64,000 nt of DNA from NCBI GenBank assembly GCA_964625855.1, contig CAZVFC010000022.1, positions 69,672 through 133,671 on the forward strand. The letters run 5' to 3'. The DNA comes from JAPLUA01 sp964625855. GTDB taxonomy: Bacteria > Verrucomicrobiota > Verrucomicrobiia > Limisphaerales > UBA8199. A program made the position numbers and the translations under genes. Every line of letters starts with the position of its first letter. The first letter of the stretch is position 1. The notes beneath the pieces were generated by a model. That model was given only the letters and a program-made list of their open reading frames with translations. It was not told the origin of the DNA and did not search any database. Shown piece after piece: positions 1 through 10,500 of this stretch.

Positions 1-1275
1 CACCTGCTCCAGCCGAGCAGCAATATCCAGCTCTCGCGCAAGAGCCCGGATGCTTTCCTGAAGCACGCTTTGCGCGTCGTCGGCCGCGGTTACGGCTTCC
101 CCTCCATCTTCAACGCCGACACGGTGGTGCAGGAACAGCTCCGGCAGGGCAAGACGCTGGAGGACGCGCGCGCCGGCGGCTGCAGTGGCTGTGTCGAGGT
201 GGGGGCGTTTGGCAAAGAAGCGTACATTCTGACGGGCTACTTCAACCTGGTGAAGGTCCTGGAGCTGGTCCTGCACGATGGCGTTGATCCACGGACAGGC
301 AAGCAACTGGGGCTGCGCACCGGACGGCCTGATTCGTTCCAGGGCTTCGAGCCGCTATTCGCGGCCTTCCGCGCGCAACTGCGGCATTTCATCGAGCTCA
401 AGATTCGGGGCAGCCGGCTCATCGAACGGATGTACGCCGATGACATGCCGGCGCCGTTCCTCAGCGTGCTGATTGACGACTGCATCCGGAACGGGCGGGA
501 TTACAACGCCGGTGGCGCCCGCTACAACAACACGTTTATCCAGATGGTCGGGCTGGGCAGCATTACGGATTGCCTGAGCGCGATGAAGCAATTCTGCTTT
601 GAGGCAGAGCAACCCACGGCGTCCCTGCCCCTGAGCCGATTGGTGGAAGTCCTGGACCGCAATTTCGACGGCGAGGAAGCGCTGCGCCAGCGTCTCGTCA
701 ACCGGGCGCACAAGTACGGCAACGATGATGATTACGCCGACGACCTCATGCGGGACGTCTTCAATGCCTGTTTCGCGGAAGTGGATGGCCGGCCCGACGC
801 GCGCGGGGGCCGGTACCGGGTCGAAATGCTGCCCACGACCTGCCATGTCTATTTTGGCAGCGTCACCGGCGCGATGCCCGATGGCCGCCTCGCGGGACTG
901 CCGCTGTCCGAGGGCATCAGCCCGGTGCAGGGCGCGGACCGCCACGGGCCGACTGCGGTGATCAAGAGCGCGGCCAAGATGGACCACATCAAGACGGGCG
1001 GCACCCTGCTCAACCTCAAGTTCACTCCGGGTCTCGTGGCGACGGAACCGGGCCTCGATAAGTGGGCCCATCTCATTCGCAGCTACTTCAAGATGGACGG
1101 CCATCACGTGCAGTTCAACGTGGTAACCGCCGCCACCCTGCGCCAAGCCCAGGCCCAACCGGACCAGCACCGCGACCTGATCGTCCGCGTCGCCGGCTAC
1201 AGCGACTATTTCTGCGATCTGTCCACCCAACTGCAGGAGGAGATTATCGCCCGAACGGAGCACCCTGAGCTTTAA
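1..1275 (+). CDS. Glycyl radical enzyme, C-terminal part (partial; HypD-like?)
   Basis: The gene enters from the left edge in frame 1, with 424 codons visible. Whole enzymes of the pyruvate formate-lyase/glycyl radical family are about 800 residues, so roughly half is missing. The motif SGCVE carries the thiyl-radical cysteine (codon 190-192). Near the C-terminus RVAGYSDYF is the glycyl-radical loop, with the radical glycine at 1195-1197. These residues establish a radical dehydratase/lyase type enzyme that needs a radical SAM activase, which is not visible here. The residues after the active cysteine resemble, from memory, trans-4-hydroxyproline dehydratase more than pyruvate formate-lyase. 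The Xaa-Pro aminopeptidase 52 bases downstream fits that idea, but the substrate remains inferred. Such enzymes are oxygen sensitive, which suggests anaerobic or microaerobic metabolism. Confidence 0.85.
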   Translation, partial: HLLQPSSNIQLSRKSPDAFLKHALRVVGRGYGFPSIFNADTVVQEQLRQGKTLEDARAGGCSGCVEVGAFGKEAYILTGYFNLVKVLELVLHDGVDPRTGKQLGLRTGRPDSFQGFEPLFAAFRAQLRHFIELKIRGSRLIERMYADDMPAPFLSVLIDDCIRNGRDYNAGGARYNNTFIQMVGLGSITDCLSAMKQFCFEAEQPTASLPLSRLVEVLDRNFDGEEALRQRLVNRAHKYGNDDDYADDLMRDVFNACFAEVDGRPDARGGRYRVEMLPTTCHVYFGSVTGAMPDGRLAGLPLSEGISPVQGADRHGPTAVIKSAAKMDHIKTGGTLLNLKFTPGLVATEPGLDKWAHLIRSYFKMDGHHVQFNVVTAATLRQAQAQPDQHRDLIVRVAGYSDYFCDLSTQLQEEIIARTEHPEL

Positions 1276-1327
1276 AGGGGGAGCAGCCCGCTCCTCCTGA
1301 CTACCGCCGGCCACACCTTTTACTTAT

Positions 1328-2614
1328 ATGCGCTATCATCCTCTCGACTCGGCCATGTTTGTCCAACACCGGGCGAACCTCGCCAATCTGCTGCTGCCCA
1401 ACTCGCTGGCCGTGGTGAACGCCAACGACATTCTCCCCACCAACGCGGACGGCACGCTGGTCCTTCGCCCCAACTCCGACCTCTTTTACCTGGCGGGCGT
1501 GGAACAGGAAGAGAGTATTTTGCTCCTCTACCCGGATGCCCATGAGGAGAATATGCGCGAGATTTTGTTCCTGCGCGAAACGAGCGAGCTGATCGCCATC
1601 TGGGAGGGGCACAAGCTGACCAAGGAGCAAGCCCGGAAGGTCTCGGGGATCAAGCGCATCGAGTGGCTCTCGGAGTTTCCCGCCCTGTTCCGCCGCCTCA
1701 TGTGCGAATGCGAGCACGTCTATCTGAATTCCAATGAGCACAAGCGCGCGGGCCTCGAGGTGCCCACGCGGGAATTCCGCTTCATCCACGAGACTCAGGC
1801 GCGCTATCCCTTGCATGATTACCAGCGCTTGGCGCGTCTTATGCACCGTTTGCGCGCCGTGAAGTCCGAGGCCGAGGTCGCCCTGCTCCGCGAAGCCTGC
1901 GCCATCACCAAGGCGGGGTTCCTCAGAGTGTGCAAGTTCGTCAAGCCGGGGGTGACGGAGACCGGCGTCGAGGCCGAGTTCGCGCACGAGTTTATCCGGC
2001 GCGGCGGCAACTTCGCCTACCCGCCAATCATTGCCTCCGGCAAGAATACCTGCGTCCTGCATTATCTGTCCAACGACCAGCCCTGCCGGAAAGGAGAGCT
2101 GCTCCTGCTGGACGTGGCGGCGTCTTACGCCAACTATAATGCCGACTTGACCCGCACCATTCCGGTCAGCGGGCGGTTCACGCGCCGGCAGCGCCAGGTA
2201 TATAATGCCGTGCTCCGCGTTTTGCGCGCGGTCAGCCAGGCGGCCACGCCCGGCAAACTGCCTAAGCTGTGGCAGAAGGAAGCCGAAGCCTTCGTCGAGA
2301 AGGAGCTGGTGGACCTCGGGCTCCTGAAGCTGTCGGAGATTAAGAAGCAGGACCCGGACAAGCCGGCGCTCAAGAAATATTTTATGCATGGCGTCGGTCA
2401 TCCGCTCGGGCTGGACGTGCATGATGTCACGCACACCACCGAACCGATCCAGGCAGGATGGGTCCTCACCGTCGAGCCAGCCATTTACATCCCGGCGGAA
2501 GGCTTCGCCGTCCGCCTCGAAAACGACATCGTGGTGCAGGCCAATGGCAACATGGACCTCATGGCGGATATTCCCCTCGAGGCTGACGACATCGAGAAGC
2601 TCATGCGGCGGTGA
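1328..2614 (+). CDS. pepP: Xaa-Pro aminopeptidase (M24B)
   Basis: A 428-residue cytosolic metallopeptidase that removes the N-terminal residue before proline. The N-terminal part (about 1-165) is the aminopeptidase P creatinase-like domain and the rest is the pita-bread catalytic domain. The expected di-metal ligands are all visible: D262 and D273 in LLLDVAASYANYNADLTRT, H358 in HGVGHPLGLDVHD, E383 in TVEPAIY and E398 in RLENDIVV. H245 and H365 fit the substrate-binding histidines. The length matches the family (about 430). It follows the glycyl radical enzyme after 52 bases on the same strand and may be cotranscribed, which suggests processing of proline- or hydroxyproline-rich peptides. The ATG start at 1328 gives a complete AMP_N domain. 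Confidence 0.93.
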   Translation: MRYHPLDSAMFVQHRANLANLLLPNSLAVVNANDILPTNADGTLVLRPNSDLFYLAGVEQEESILLLYPDAHEENMREILFLRETSELIAIWEGHKLTKEQARKVSGIKRIEWLSEFPALFRRLMCECEHVYLNSNEHKRAGLEVPTREFRFIHETQARYPLHDYQRLARLMHRLRAVKSEAEVALLREACAITKAGFLRVCKFVKPGVTETGVEAEFAHEFIRRGGNFAYPPIIASGKNTCVLHYLSNDQPCRKGELLLLDVAASYANYNADLTRTIPVSGRFTRRQRQVYNAVLRVLRAVSQAATPGKLPKLWQKEAEAFVEKELVDLGLLKLSEIKKQDPDKPALKKYFMHGVGHPLGLDVHDVTHTTEPIQAGWVLTVEPAIYIPAEGFAVRLENDIVVQANGNMDLMADIPLEADDIEKLMRR

Positions 2615-2796
2615 TCCTGCCGAACTCTCCCTGCCGCTGCTGTGACTACGCCAGGCTGCTGCTGCTCTCTGCCACTCCAGGCTAAATCAGTAACATTTCT
2701 ACCTGCGCACCCCTCTGTCTGCTGGTACGCGGCATTGGGATGGCCGTGGCCAGAGCTCCGAACCAGGGCGCTGCCAGGGCCGCGCGTTGGGCGTGC

Positions 2797-3555
2797 CTAG
2801 CCTCCCGGGCAGCCGTAACCGCTCGTCATCCAGCCATTGGTTAACATGTACGAGGTCCGCTTCTTCGTGACCCACTCTGCGTGGCCATCGGCAAAGCCCC
2901 AGTTCCAACCCTTGACGCCGTGGTTGTTGACTGGATCCGGACAGTTGTTGTTCGGGTTGCCGGCGAACACATCGTCGGCGTCCAGCACAATCACGACCCG
3001 CGTCGGGCCCGCAAGGACGCTCTTGGGGGATTTGCGAATGGCACGAGGGTCCGGAGGGCTGGGCAGGCCCCACTCCCCGCTCACGGGATTAATCTCGAAG
3101 TAGCCGAAGAATTCGTAGCTGGTCCCGTTGCTGTAAACTTGAGAGATGCGGTCTCCGTGGCACGTGACCTTCAAGTCCGGCAACTGGCCGTTGCGGTCCA
3201 TGTTGTCCGTCCGGATGTGGTTGCGCGTGCTGGGGCAGGTGAAGGTCTTGGTGTTCTTAAGAAACTGCGGGTAGAAGGACTGCGGCGCGGAGTCATCGCC
3301 AATGCTGGTGGTGTAGTAGAAGTAGTCCGGCCACGTGTCCGAATAAAGGTGCGCGCAGATCATGATCTGGCGCGCGTTGTTGAAGCAGGAGATGCGCTGG
3401 GCCTTCTCCTTCGCCCTGGCCAGCGACGGCAACAACAGCGCCGCCAGGATGGCGATAATGGCAATTACCACCAGCAGTTCGATAAGCGTGAACGCCCAGG
3501 TTTGCAGGCGGTGCGTCTGGCACCGCCTGCTCCGACTCAGATTTTGCGGTCGCAT
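2797..3555 (-). CDS. Prepilin-type N-terminal cleavage/methylation domain protein
   Basis: A 252-residue exported protein with a type IV pilin/pseudopilin leader. Residues 21-26 read A-F-T-L-I-E, followed by a hydrophobic helix of about 20 residues, so prepilin peptidase should cut before F22 and E26 is the conserved Glu+5. The remainder is a soluble domain ending in FADGHAEWV, which resembles the DG-containing C-terminal motif of the many such proteins in Verrucomicrobiota and Planctomycetota. Those proteins are highly multiplied and mostly of unknown role, and this one need not be a pilus subunit. It lies 23 bases downstream of the giant exported protein at 3579-7298 and could be its cotranscribed partner. 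Confidence 0.85.
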   Translation of the reverse strand: MRPQNLSRSRRCQTHRLQTWAFTLIELLVVIAIIAILAALLLPSLARAKEKAQRISCFNNARQIMICAHLYSDTWPDYFYYTTSIGDDSAPQSFYPQFLKNTKTFTCPSTRNHIRTDNMDRNGQLPDLKVTCHGDRISQVYSNGTSYEFFGYFEINPVSGEWGLPSPPDPRAIRKSPKSVLAGPTRVVIVLDADDVFAGNPNNNCPDPVNNHGVKGWNWGFADGHAEWVTKKRTSYMLTNGWMTSGYGCPGG

Positions 3556-3578
3556 AGAACCTGCTCAAGAGTAAGGCC

Positions 3579-6500
3579 CTACGGCGCGTACTGCAAGCGG
3601 TAGAAGCTGGCAGTGTCCGCCGGCATGGCCTCGCTGTACTGCGTGCCGGTCTGGTAGTAGGCTACCGGTTCGTAAGGGCCTACCACGCTGGTCGCTCGCA
3701 GGACGTGGTAGCTCACCCCTTCCGGTTTCGCAATGTAAAGCGTCACGTCCCCGCCGACCACCGCGGTGATGTTCGTGATGGCGAACGGCGAGGGCACGTA
3801 AGGCGTGGTGACGGGCAAGCTGTAAGCCCGCGCGAAGGTGAAATGCGCATCCGTCTCCGCCCAAACAGCCAGGCCAAACCGGTTCCCGGGCGTCGCCGGG
3901 GTATCCGTCCAGTACCATTGGGCAGTCCGCGTCGGATCATCCGAGTCCCGCGCCAGCAGACGATAAGTGCCATTGTTGTTGGCGAACTCGATTTCAAACG
4001 GCGTTCCGTTCCGATACAAGAACGCCTGGTCGCCACCGACGATGTCCGTCCAGACACCGCCCGATTTGCGGCTCACGCTCAGACCCGGAGGAACGGCTGC
4101 TGCATACGTAGCCTCCTGCCGGAACATGACAAGCGAGTAATTATCGGTATCCTGGAAATCATACACGAAGCCGATCCCATCGTTATCAAACGGGTGGAAT
4201 CCGATGTGCAGCAAGTAGTTGTTCGTGGGGGGCTGAGGCGCGAGGAGAATCGGGCCATCGGCGGCGCCGCTCGGAACCAACGCCGTCCCCGTCGTGCCCA
4301 GGCCGGAGTTGCTCTGCTGGGCAATCGTTCCGTGGGCCGTGACATACCAGGTGCCAGCCAGCGGGTGGTTGGTCGGCCAGGCATTGGACCAGCCGGCCGG
4401 GAATTGGTCGAAGAGCGCCGCAGTCTCCCAGTTTTCGGTGAAAACCGTGGTGCCGCCGGCGGGCACCTGCACCTCGATGTTATCCACGAATCCACCGGTC
4501 GGTATCGGGATACCATTCGTAGAGAGGTCAGGGAAATTAGCGCTGACCGTCTGCTGCCCCCAGAGACCAAAGCCAATCCTGCCGTTGGCGAGATTGCTAT
4601 CGGTAAAGGTATAGACCCATTCATAAAAGGTGTTGAACGCGGAACTGATCCAATCCCAACCGGTGACCCGCAATTCAAAGTTCTCGTTTGCGGCGTTGAG
4701 TCTCACTCGTGCCTTCTTAAAGCCAGCCTGCGTGCTCGGAAGAGTCGTAGTGCCATCGGACGGATCGGCATAGAACGCGAACCCGGGATTCCCGGTCTCC
4801 GTCAAGGGCACAGCAGCGAACATCCCATTCACCCGGCTCTGAACGCTAATCCCTTCCAGGGGTCGCCAAGTCGAGGCCCCTGCGGTCTCACCGCAAAGTG
4901 TAATCCGGTACCAGTTCGATTCGTTATTATACCGGAAATAGAAGCAACTGCCGTCGTTGTCGCCCACGGACAGTTCCCACGTGGCTGTGAAGTTCGTGCC
5001 CCACGCCGCGTTGGTCCAGACCTCGGGGCGAACGACCACGATCGGGCTCTGGAAGCTGTCATAATTGGCAGAGAGATTGTCGGCGGGAACAAAACCGCTA
5101 TCGTTGCCATACCGGAAGTCGTTGAACGCGTCCCAGGCGCCGCGATAACCGGAGCCGAAGTCCGTTACGTACAGTTGCCCGGGCAGGACAGGGTCCCGTT
5201 GGGTGTTGGTCCATTGCGAGCTCAGCCCGTCGGTCACGATTAACGTCTCCGCGAAGTTCGGGTTGCTGCCGCGCTGGAATTCAACGAGGTTGGATGCAGT
5301 ATCGAAGTCGGGATCGCCGGTGTCAGTCTGCGCCAGGTTGCCAAAATACTGGATCTCCCAACTATCCGCCAGGCCGTCGTTGTCCGAATCGGCCGCGAAG
5401 CGCGCGGTCATCGTGCGCGGTCCGCTCATAGCGAACGTCTGGGTGGCCACCGTAGAAATCGCACTGCCGTCCCAACCGAGAAAGAGGCTGGCGGCATTCG
5501 TCTGGGCCCATACCGTCACCGTGGTCCCCGCAGGCACCCAAGGACCGGCATCGGCAAAGACCTGGCCATTCCCTTGGACGGCAGTGGTCAGCAGATACTC
5601 GGTGCTCCATGTCCACGTGATCAACGACATGTTGTTTAGAGTAAAGGTAACGCTGTTGGTGGTACCACTTGTCGGCACCGAGCCGGCTCCCTGCCACCCG
5701 GTCAGCACCCGGCGCACTCCAGGCTGATCATACACTACGTTCGTGACCGAAGCGGTCACGCTGGAACCCGCGGGCAAGTCATTCAGCCCCACGGGCGGCT
5801 CGGGATTCCCAAAAGCCGAACTGACTTGCAGCCCGCGCCCCGCAACCTTCTGCACCCGCACGAAATCAAAATCAATGGACTGTTGCGCCCAGCTAAACAG
5901 GCCGATCATCCCTTGGGTCAGACTCGCATCGGTGTAGGGGCCGTAACTGAAGGGCGTGGGGCTCGCGGCCGTAGGATTGGCTAACATCAGCAACTGCAAC
6001 TGATCGCCGATGGCCGCCACATAGATGTCCGCGGGCGTGTTGACGCCGGTGAATGGGGCGACGTAAGGAAAGGCGCCCGAATCTGCCGCCACTTCGGAAT
6101 GGAGGCCGTCTACACACTTCTGGATGGACATGCCCCGTTTGACCCCGTTCATGCTGTTCTGCCTTCGGAAGGCGATCCGATACCAGTTGGTTGGATTCTG
6201 GTAGCGCACCATCAACCCCCAGCCATCATCGTCCGAAGGAATGCAGCGGGCGGAGAACACGTAGTTGGACCAATTCTGCGCGTCGCCGGCGACCATCGTT
6301 GTGGCGCAGAAATCGGTGGTATGCGCGGCCACATTATCGCCGCCCGCGTAAGTCCCGCTCGCCTCTCGCAAGCGGCTGGTGGTGCCGTTGGCGTTGAGCA
6401 TCAAGGCCCAAACGGGCGCTCCGCGTTCCATGGTCGTCGTGCCGTCGGCGCGAGGCGTGGTGAGCGTCGTCCAAACCGGCGCCAACGGATTGGTCGTGCC

Positions 6501-7298
6501 CGCCAGCGGGGTGGGCAGCAGAGACTGCTCATAGAATCTTACGCCTACGCTCGGCAATCCGTCGCCGACCGTGACAGACTGACCCCACGTAAACACACCG
6601 ACTTTTGCCGCTAGTCTCGTCGGCAGCAGCTTGTTCTGGACGAGGTTATAGACCGCGGGCACGGCGTTGGTCGGGTCGTCCACGACGGTCAGGCTGAACA
6701 GGCCGTTGGTCATGCCCAGGATTACGTCGAAGAAACGATTCGCCGCGTAAGTAAATGGCGTATAAGGCTCCGTCGTGACCCCTTGGCCGGCCAGGTCCGT
6801 GAAATCGCCGTTGGCCATCCGGTCCACGTTCCAACTGGAAAAGGGCCAGCCGATCCGACCAGCCTGGTTGGCGAATACGACCCGATAGAAGTTCTGGTCG
6901 TCCTCGTAGCCCCAAATCACGCCGCACCCGTCGTTGTCGCTGGCGCGGATGCGGACCGTGTAGGTGAAGTTCGAGGCCGGGGCAATGGCATCGTTGATGA
7001 GCATGCACGCCCGCCGGCTGGGAGAATAGGTCGCAGAATCTGAGTAAGTGTTGCTGTTCTCCCAGATAAACCGTGTGTTGATGTCATACTGCCAGAGCAG
7101 GGCATCAGTAGGCCAAGTGATTGCCCCCGAAGGCTGGACCGCCGTCCAGCCAGGTATGCCCTGGTTGAAGTCGTCCTCGAATAGCAATTCGGCCGGGACC
7201 GCGCCCGTCCTGGCGGGCAAGAGAGTGAGCGCCAGAGCCGCCGCAAGGGGGTACAAGTGATGGATCAAGGGTAGGGTAGTATTGCGTGTCCTTTTCAT
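3579..7298 (-). CDS. Giant exported multi-module protein (ConA-like modules, InlB-type repeat, TSP3-like segment)
   Basis: About 1239 residues. The ATG at 7298 was preferred over an upstream in-frame start because it places KRTRN followed by a hydrophobic stretch and cleavage near ARTGA, a good signal peptide. Four related jelly-roll-like modules of about 200 residues recur. Each contains a phrase like DNDGCGVIWGYEDDQNFYRV, similar to concanavalin-type or 3-keto-disaccharide-hydrolase folds. Between modules two and three lies an InlB/bacterial-repeat domain (VLTGWQGAGS, FLGWDGS) and an acidic calcium-binding TSP3-like segment starting SDNDGLADSWE. It ends in a C-terminal module finishing FYRLQYAP. 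No catalytic residues are recognised; the likely role is surface or extracellular glycan binding. It is a paralogue of the next gene (7558-10770). Confidence 0.85.
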   Translation of the reverse strand: MKRTRNTTLPLIHHLYPLAAALALTLLPARTGAVPAELLFEDDFNQGIPGWTAVQPSGAITWPTDALLWQYDINTRFIWENSNTYSDSATYSPSRRACMLINDAIAPASNFTYTVRIRASDNDGCGVIWGYEDDQNFYRVVFANQAGRIGWPFSSWNVDRMANGDFTDLAGQGVTTEPYTPFTYAANRFFDVILGMTNGLFSLTVVDDPTNAVPAVYNLVQNKLLPTRLAAKVGVFTWGQSVTVGDGLPSVGVRFYEQSLLPTPLAGTTNPLAPVWTTLTTPRADGTTTMERGAPVWALMLNANGTTSRLREASGTYAGGDNVAAHTTDFCATTMVAGDAQNWSNYVFSARCIPSDDDGWGLMVRYQNPTNWYRIAFRRQNSMNGVKRGMSIQKCVDGLHSEVAADSGAFPYVAPFTGVNTPADIYVAAIGDQLQLLMLANPTAASPTPFSYGPYTDASLTQGMIGLFSWAQQSIDFDFVRVQKVAGRGLQVSSAFGNPEPPVGLNDLPAGSSVTASVTNVVYDQPGVRRVLTGWQGAGSVPTSGTTNSVTFTLNNMSLITWTWSTEYLLTTAVQGNGQVFADAGPWVPAGTTVTVWAQTNAASLFLGWDGSAISTVATQTFAMSGPRTMTARFAADSDNDGLADSWEIQYFGNLAQTDTGDPDFDTASNLVEFQRGSNPNFAETLIVTDGLSSQWTNTQRDPVLPGQLYVTDFGSGYRGAWDAFNDFRYGNDSGFVPADNLSANYDSFQSPIVVVRPEVWTNAAWGTNFTATWELSVGDNDGSCFYFRYNNESNWYRITLCGETAGASTWRPLEGISVQSRVNGMFAAVPLTETGNPGFAFYADPSDGTTTLPSTQAGFKKARVRLNAANENFELRVTGWDWISSAFNTFYEWVYTFTDSNLANGRIGFGLWGQQTVSANFPDLSTNGIPIPTGGFVDNIEVQVPAGGTTVFTENWETAALFDQFPAGWSNAWPTNHPLAGTWYVTAHGTIAQQSNSGLGTTGTALVPSGAADGPILLAPQPPTNNYLLHIGFHPFDNDGIGFVYDFQDTDNYSLVMFRQEATYAAAVPPGLSVSRKSGGVWTDIVGGDQAFLYRNGTPFEIEFANNNGTYRLLARDSDDPTRTAQWYWTDTPATPGNRFGLAVWAETDAHFTFARAYSLPVTTPYVPSPFAITNITAVVGGDVTLYIAKPEGVSYHVLRATSVVGPYEPVAYYQTGTQYSEAMPADTASFYRLQYAP

Positions 7299-7557
7299 AA
7301 AACCGTGTCGTTTGTGTTTCACATAACTGCGCGCGCACAAAGACGCCCGGCAACCACCCGTTCAGTGTCGGTTCAACGTGAAGATGCTGGGTGTCCGTGT
7401 TTTACGGAATACAATAATATCAGACGCCGCTCCCGGCCGTCAATCTTTTCTTTACATTTTTTCGCCGCGCAGCCGCATCCTCCCCACTCGACTGGCCGCC
7501 CAGCCGTTTCCCCCCCTGGGAGCCCGCCTTCCGGCCCCCCCGATTCGGCCATGCCGC

Positions 7558-10500
7558 TTAATGCAGCGGCGGCTCCAGCGTCAGCATAAACTGGTTCTGC
7601 GTGTCAGTCTTGTAATCGCCGTAAAACGGTGAATAAGCCTTGATCTGCACCGTCTGGCCGTCGGGCCGAAATTCCATCAGGCGCAGCCGGGCCTCGCCGC
7701 CGAGAGGCTGCATCTGGTAATTCACCAGCATTTGGTGCACCACCTGCCCGAAGTCGTTGGTGCTCGGAACCCGGCCCAGCCCGTCGTGGAGGACGTGGCC
7801 GTTGATCGTCATCACCCAGTTGGCGTGAATCTTGACCAGCTTCTGCCAAAGCTCTTCGCCATCGTTGGTCCCTTCGGGATCACTAGCGGCGCCGCCGGCA
7901 TGGGGGCTCCAGCTTTGCGCCGAGCCTTTGGCGGCCCAATCGTAGCGCGTGTCATCGTCATAGAGGTAGGCATGCGTAATCAGGATCTTCTTACGCGCGG
8001 GGTAGTTGCTGGCGATCTGGCTGGCCCAGGCCACCGTGCCGTTGCGCGGCCCGTATTCGAGGGCAAACAGCAGCCAGTCAACCCCTCCGGCGCTGAACAA
8101 ATGATAGCTGTTTTCGAGTCGGCCGGGTTCACGCACGCCGCCAAAGGTTGGCCAGGACTGATACTTTGCGAGCGGAAAGAAGTCGTTGAACAGGGTCGCG
8201 CGCGGAGCTACGAGGGTGCTGAAGTCGTGGTTGCCCGGCGCCAGGGCATAGGGCACTTCGCCGTCGAGCATGAACATCGCCGTCCGGGCATTGGTCCACT
8301 GGACAGCGGTGTTCACGTTCACAATGTCCCCCAGATGCAGCACGTACTGGATGTTGTAGCGGTCCTTGTTCGCCACAATCCAGCGCGCCTGGTCCTTGAA
8401 CAACTCCGGGTGGGACTGCGAGTAATGCTGGGTATCCGGCAGCACCGCCAGCGTCCATGAGCCCGCCACGAACGGCGGCACGTCCACCGGTCGTCCCGGT
8501 TGCTGCAAGCGCCAAAACGACTGCGAGTTGGTCGGTGTCAAAACCGTGCAGCGCCCCAGATACTGGGTATTGACAACGGTGAACCAGGGCCCGCTCAGGT
8601 TTGTGGCGACCTGGACGCTATAGCGCGTGCCGGAATTGTTGGAGACCGACAGGACGGCGGTGTGGTTTGTCAATTCCAGGGCCACGATGCGGAGAATGTC
8701 GGCCACCTTCGGGTTCGTGCCGTTGGCGAACTCGGCGGCATTGGCCCGCCCGTCGCTGTCGGGATCGTCATCGGCCCCCTGATCGAGGTTGCCGAAGTAA
8801 GCCAGCTCCCATTCGTCCGGCAGGCCGTCGCCGTCGCTCTCGGCGATGAAGCTGGCCACGAGGGTGTAGGGCTGGTCCAGGGTGAAGTTGAGGGTTGGCG
8901 CCGTGGATTGCGAAGTGCCGCTCCAGCCCGCAAATGCATAGCCGGCATTCGGCTGGGCGATGACAGTCAGGTTCGTCCCGGCGGGGAGCCATTCGCCCGG
9001 CGGATAGGAGACGGTGCCGCCGGGCCCGTTGGTGACCGAAAGTTGATACTCCGTCCGCCACTGCCAATGAAGCCGCGAGATGGTGGCGATCCGGAACGTA
9101 ACATTTGTGCCCGTGCCGCTGGTCGGCGCCGAACCGGAGCCAGTCCAGCCCGTGGGGATCCGCCGCGTGCCCGGCAGGTCGCTGGCCACCCCGCAGGTGG
9201 CACTCACAATTGTTGCCATGGGATAACTGTTCAACCCCTTGGCGGGATTGGGCGAGCCGTAAGGCGACGAAACGTAAAGCACCGCGCCATCCTGGACGCT
9301 CACCCAGTCAAACTCCGTCTGGGACATGCCCCAACTGAACAGACCGATCTTGCCCGTGTCCACGCCGGTGATGGTGAACGGCCCGTAAGCGTAAGCTTGC
9401 GCCGCACCTTCGGGATCGCCCACCAACAACACGTCGAGCGTGTTGGTGGCGATCTGCGCGACCAGATCGTAGGGCACGTCGGCCGCGGGGACGTAGCGGA
9501 CGGGATGATCGCGATAGACCTCGGTGTAGGCCTGGTTGACGTTCTTCTGGATCGAGAGTCCCCGGCAGGGGCCATTCGTGGAAGCCTCTGAGCGGAGCGC
9601 GATCCGGTAGAAATTGGTCGGATTCCTGTAGCGCAGCAGAATGCCATGCCCGTCGTCGTCCCGGGGCGTGATCCGCGCTGCCACAACGTAATTTGTCCAG
9701 GTGTCACTCCCGGCGACCAGCGTCGCGCCCGTGAAATCCACCTGGCCGGCGCTGTCGTTGCCCCCAAAGCAGTTGCCCGTCTCGTTCAGGACTCCGCGCG
9801 AACTATCCTGGAGCGGGGTCAGGTACCAGTAGGGCGACCCGCTGATGACAGTGTTGGTCCCGGCGGCACGCGGCGGGATCACCGCGCTCCAATTCGTCGT
9901 GGCGCCCAGGTCGCCCGCCAGGCCCAGCGGTGAGAGGCTCAAGTTTTGGATGCGAAATCCCGGCGGGGTGAGGCCGCTCATGCCCCAGGTGAAGACGCCC
10001 ACCCGGCCGTTCGCCGCCGACGGCAGCGCCTGACCGGTCACCAGCGGATAGTTGGTGGAAGTGCCGGTCGGATTGTCCAGGACCGCCAACGTCAGGCGGT
10101 TTGACGCGTCCACTGAGATGGTCACATCGAATGGAACCCCCTGCCGATTCGCAAAGGTTCGCACATAGCCGGTCGTGCCGTAGCCGAACAGCCTGGCGGT
10201 AAGGCCGTCAACCTGGCGGTCCACGACCCACGCGTGCCACGGGAAACCGGCCGACCGCACCTGGCGCGCAAAGACCACCCGATAGAAATTCGTCTCGTCT
10301 TGGTAGCCGAAGATCAGCCCGAAGCCGTCGTCATCCCCCGCCGTCAGCCGCGCGCTGTAGGTGAAAGCCGTCCCCGCGACTGTGTCGTTGATGAGCATCG
10401 GCGCGATGGCGGTCGGAGAATAGGTCGCATCGTCCGTGTAGATATTGCTCTGTTCGACAAACGCGCCGTTGCTCAACTCGTATTCCCAGCGCAACGGCCC

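Noticed and set aside
355..1314. Long minus-strand reading frame opposite the glycyl radical enzyme (319 codons)
   Set aside because: High GC opens frames opposite real genes. The translation shows no domain and the plus strand carries clear active-site motifs.
1301..2434. 377-codon minus-strand frame opposite the Xaa-Pro aminopeptidase
   Set aside because: Antisense shadow; all metal ligands of a known peptidase are encoded on the other strand.
3705..5243. 512-codon plus-strand frame opposite the giant exported protein
   Set aside because: The translation is Arg-rich without domains, and the minus strand encodes recognisable repeated modules.
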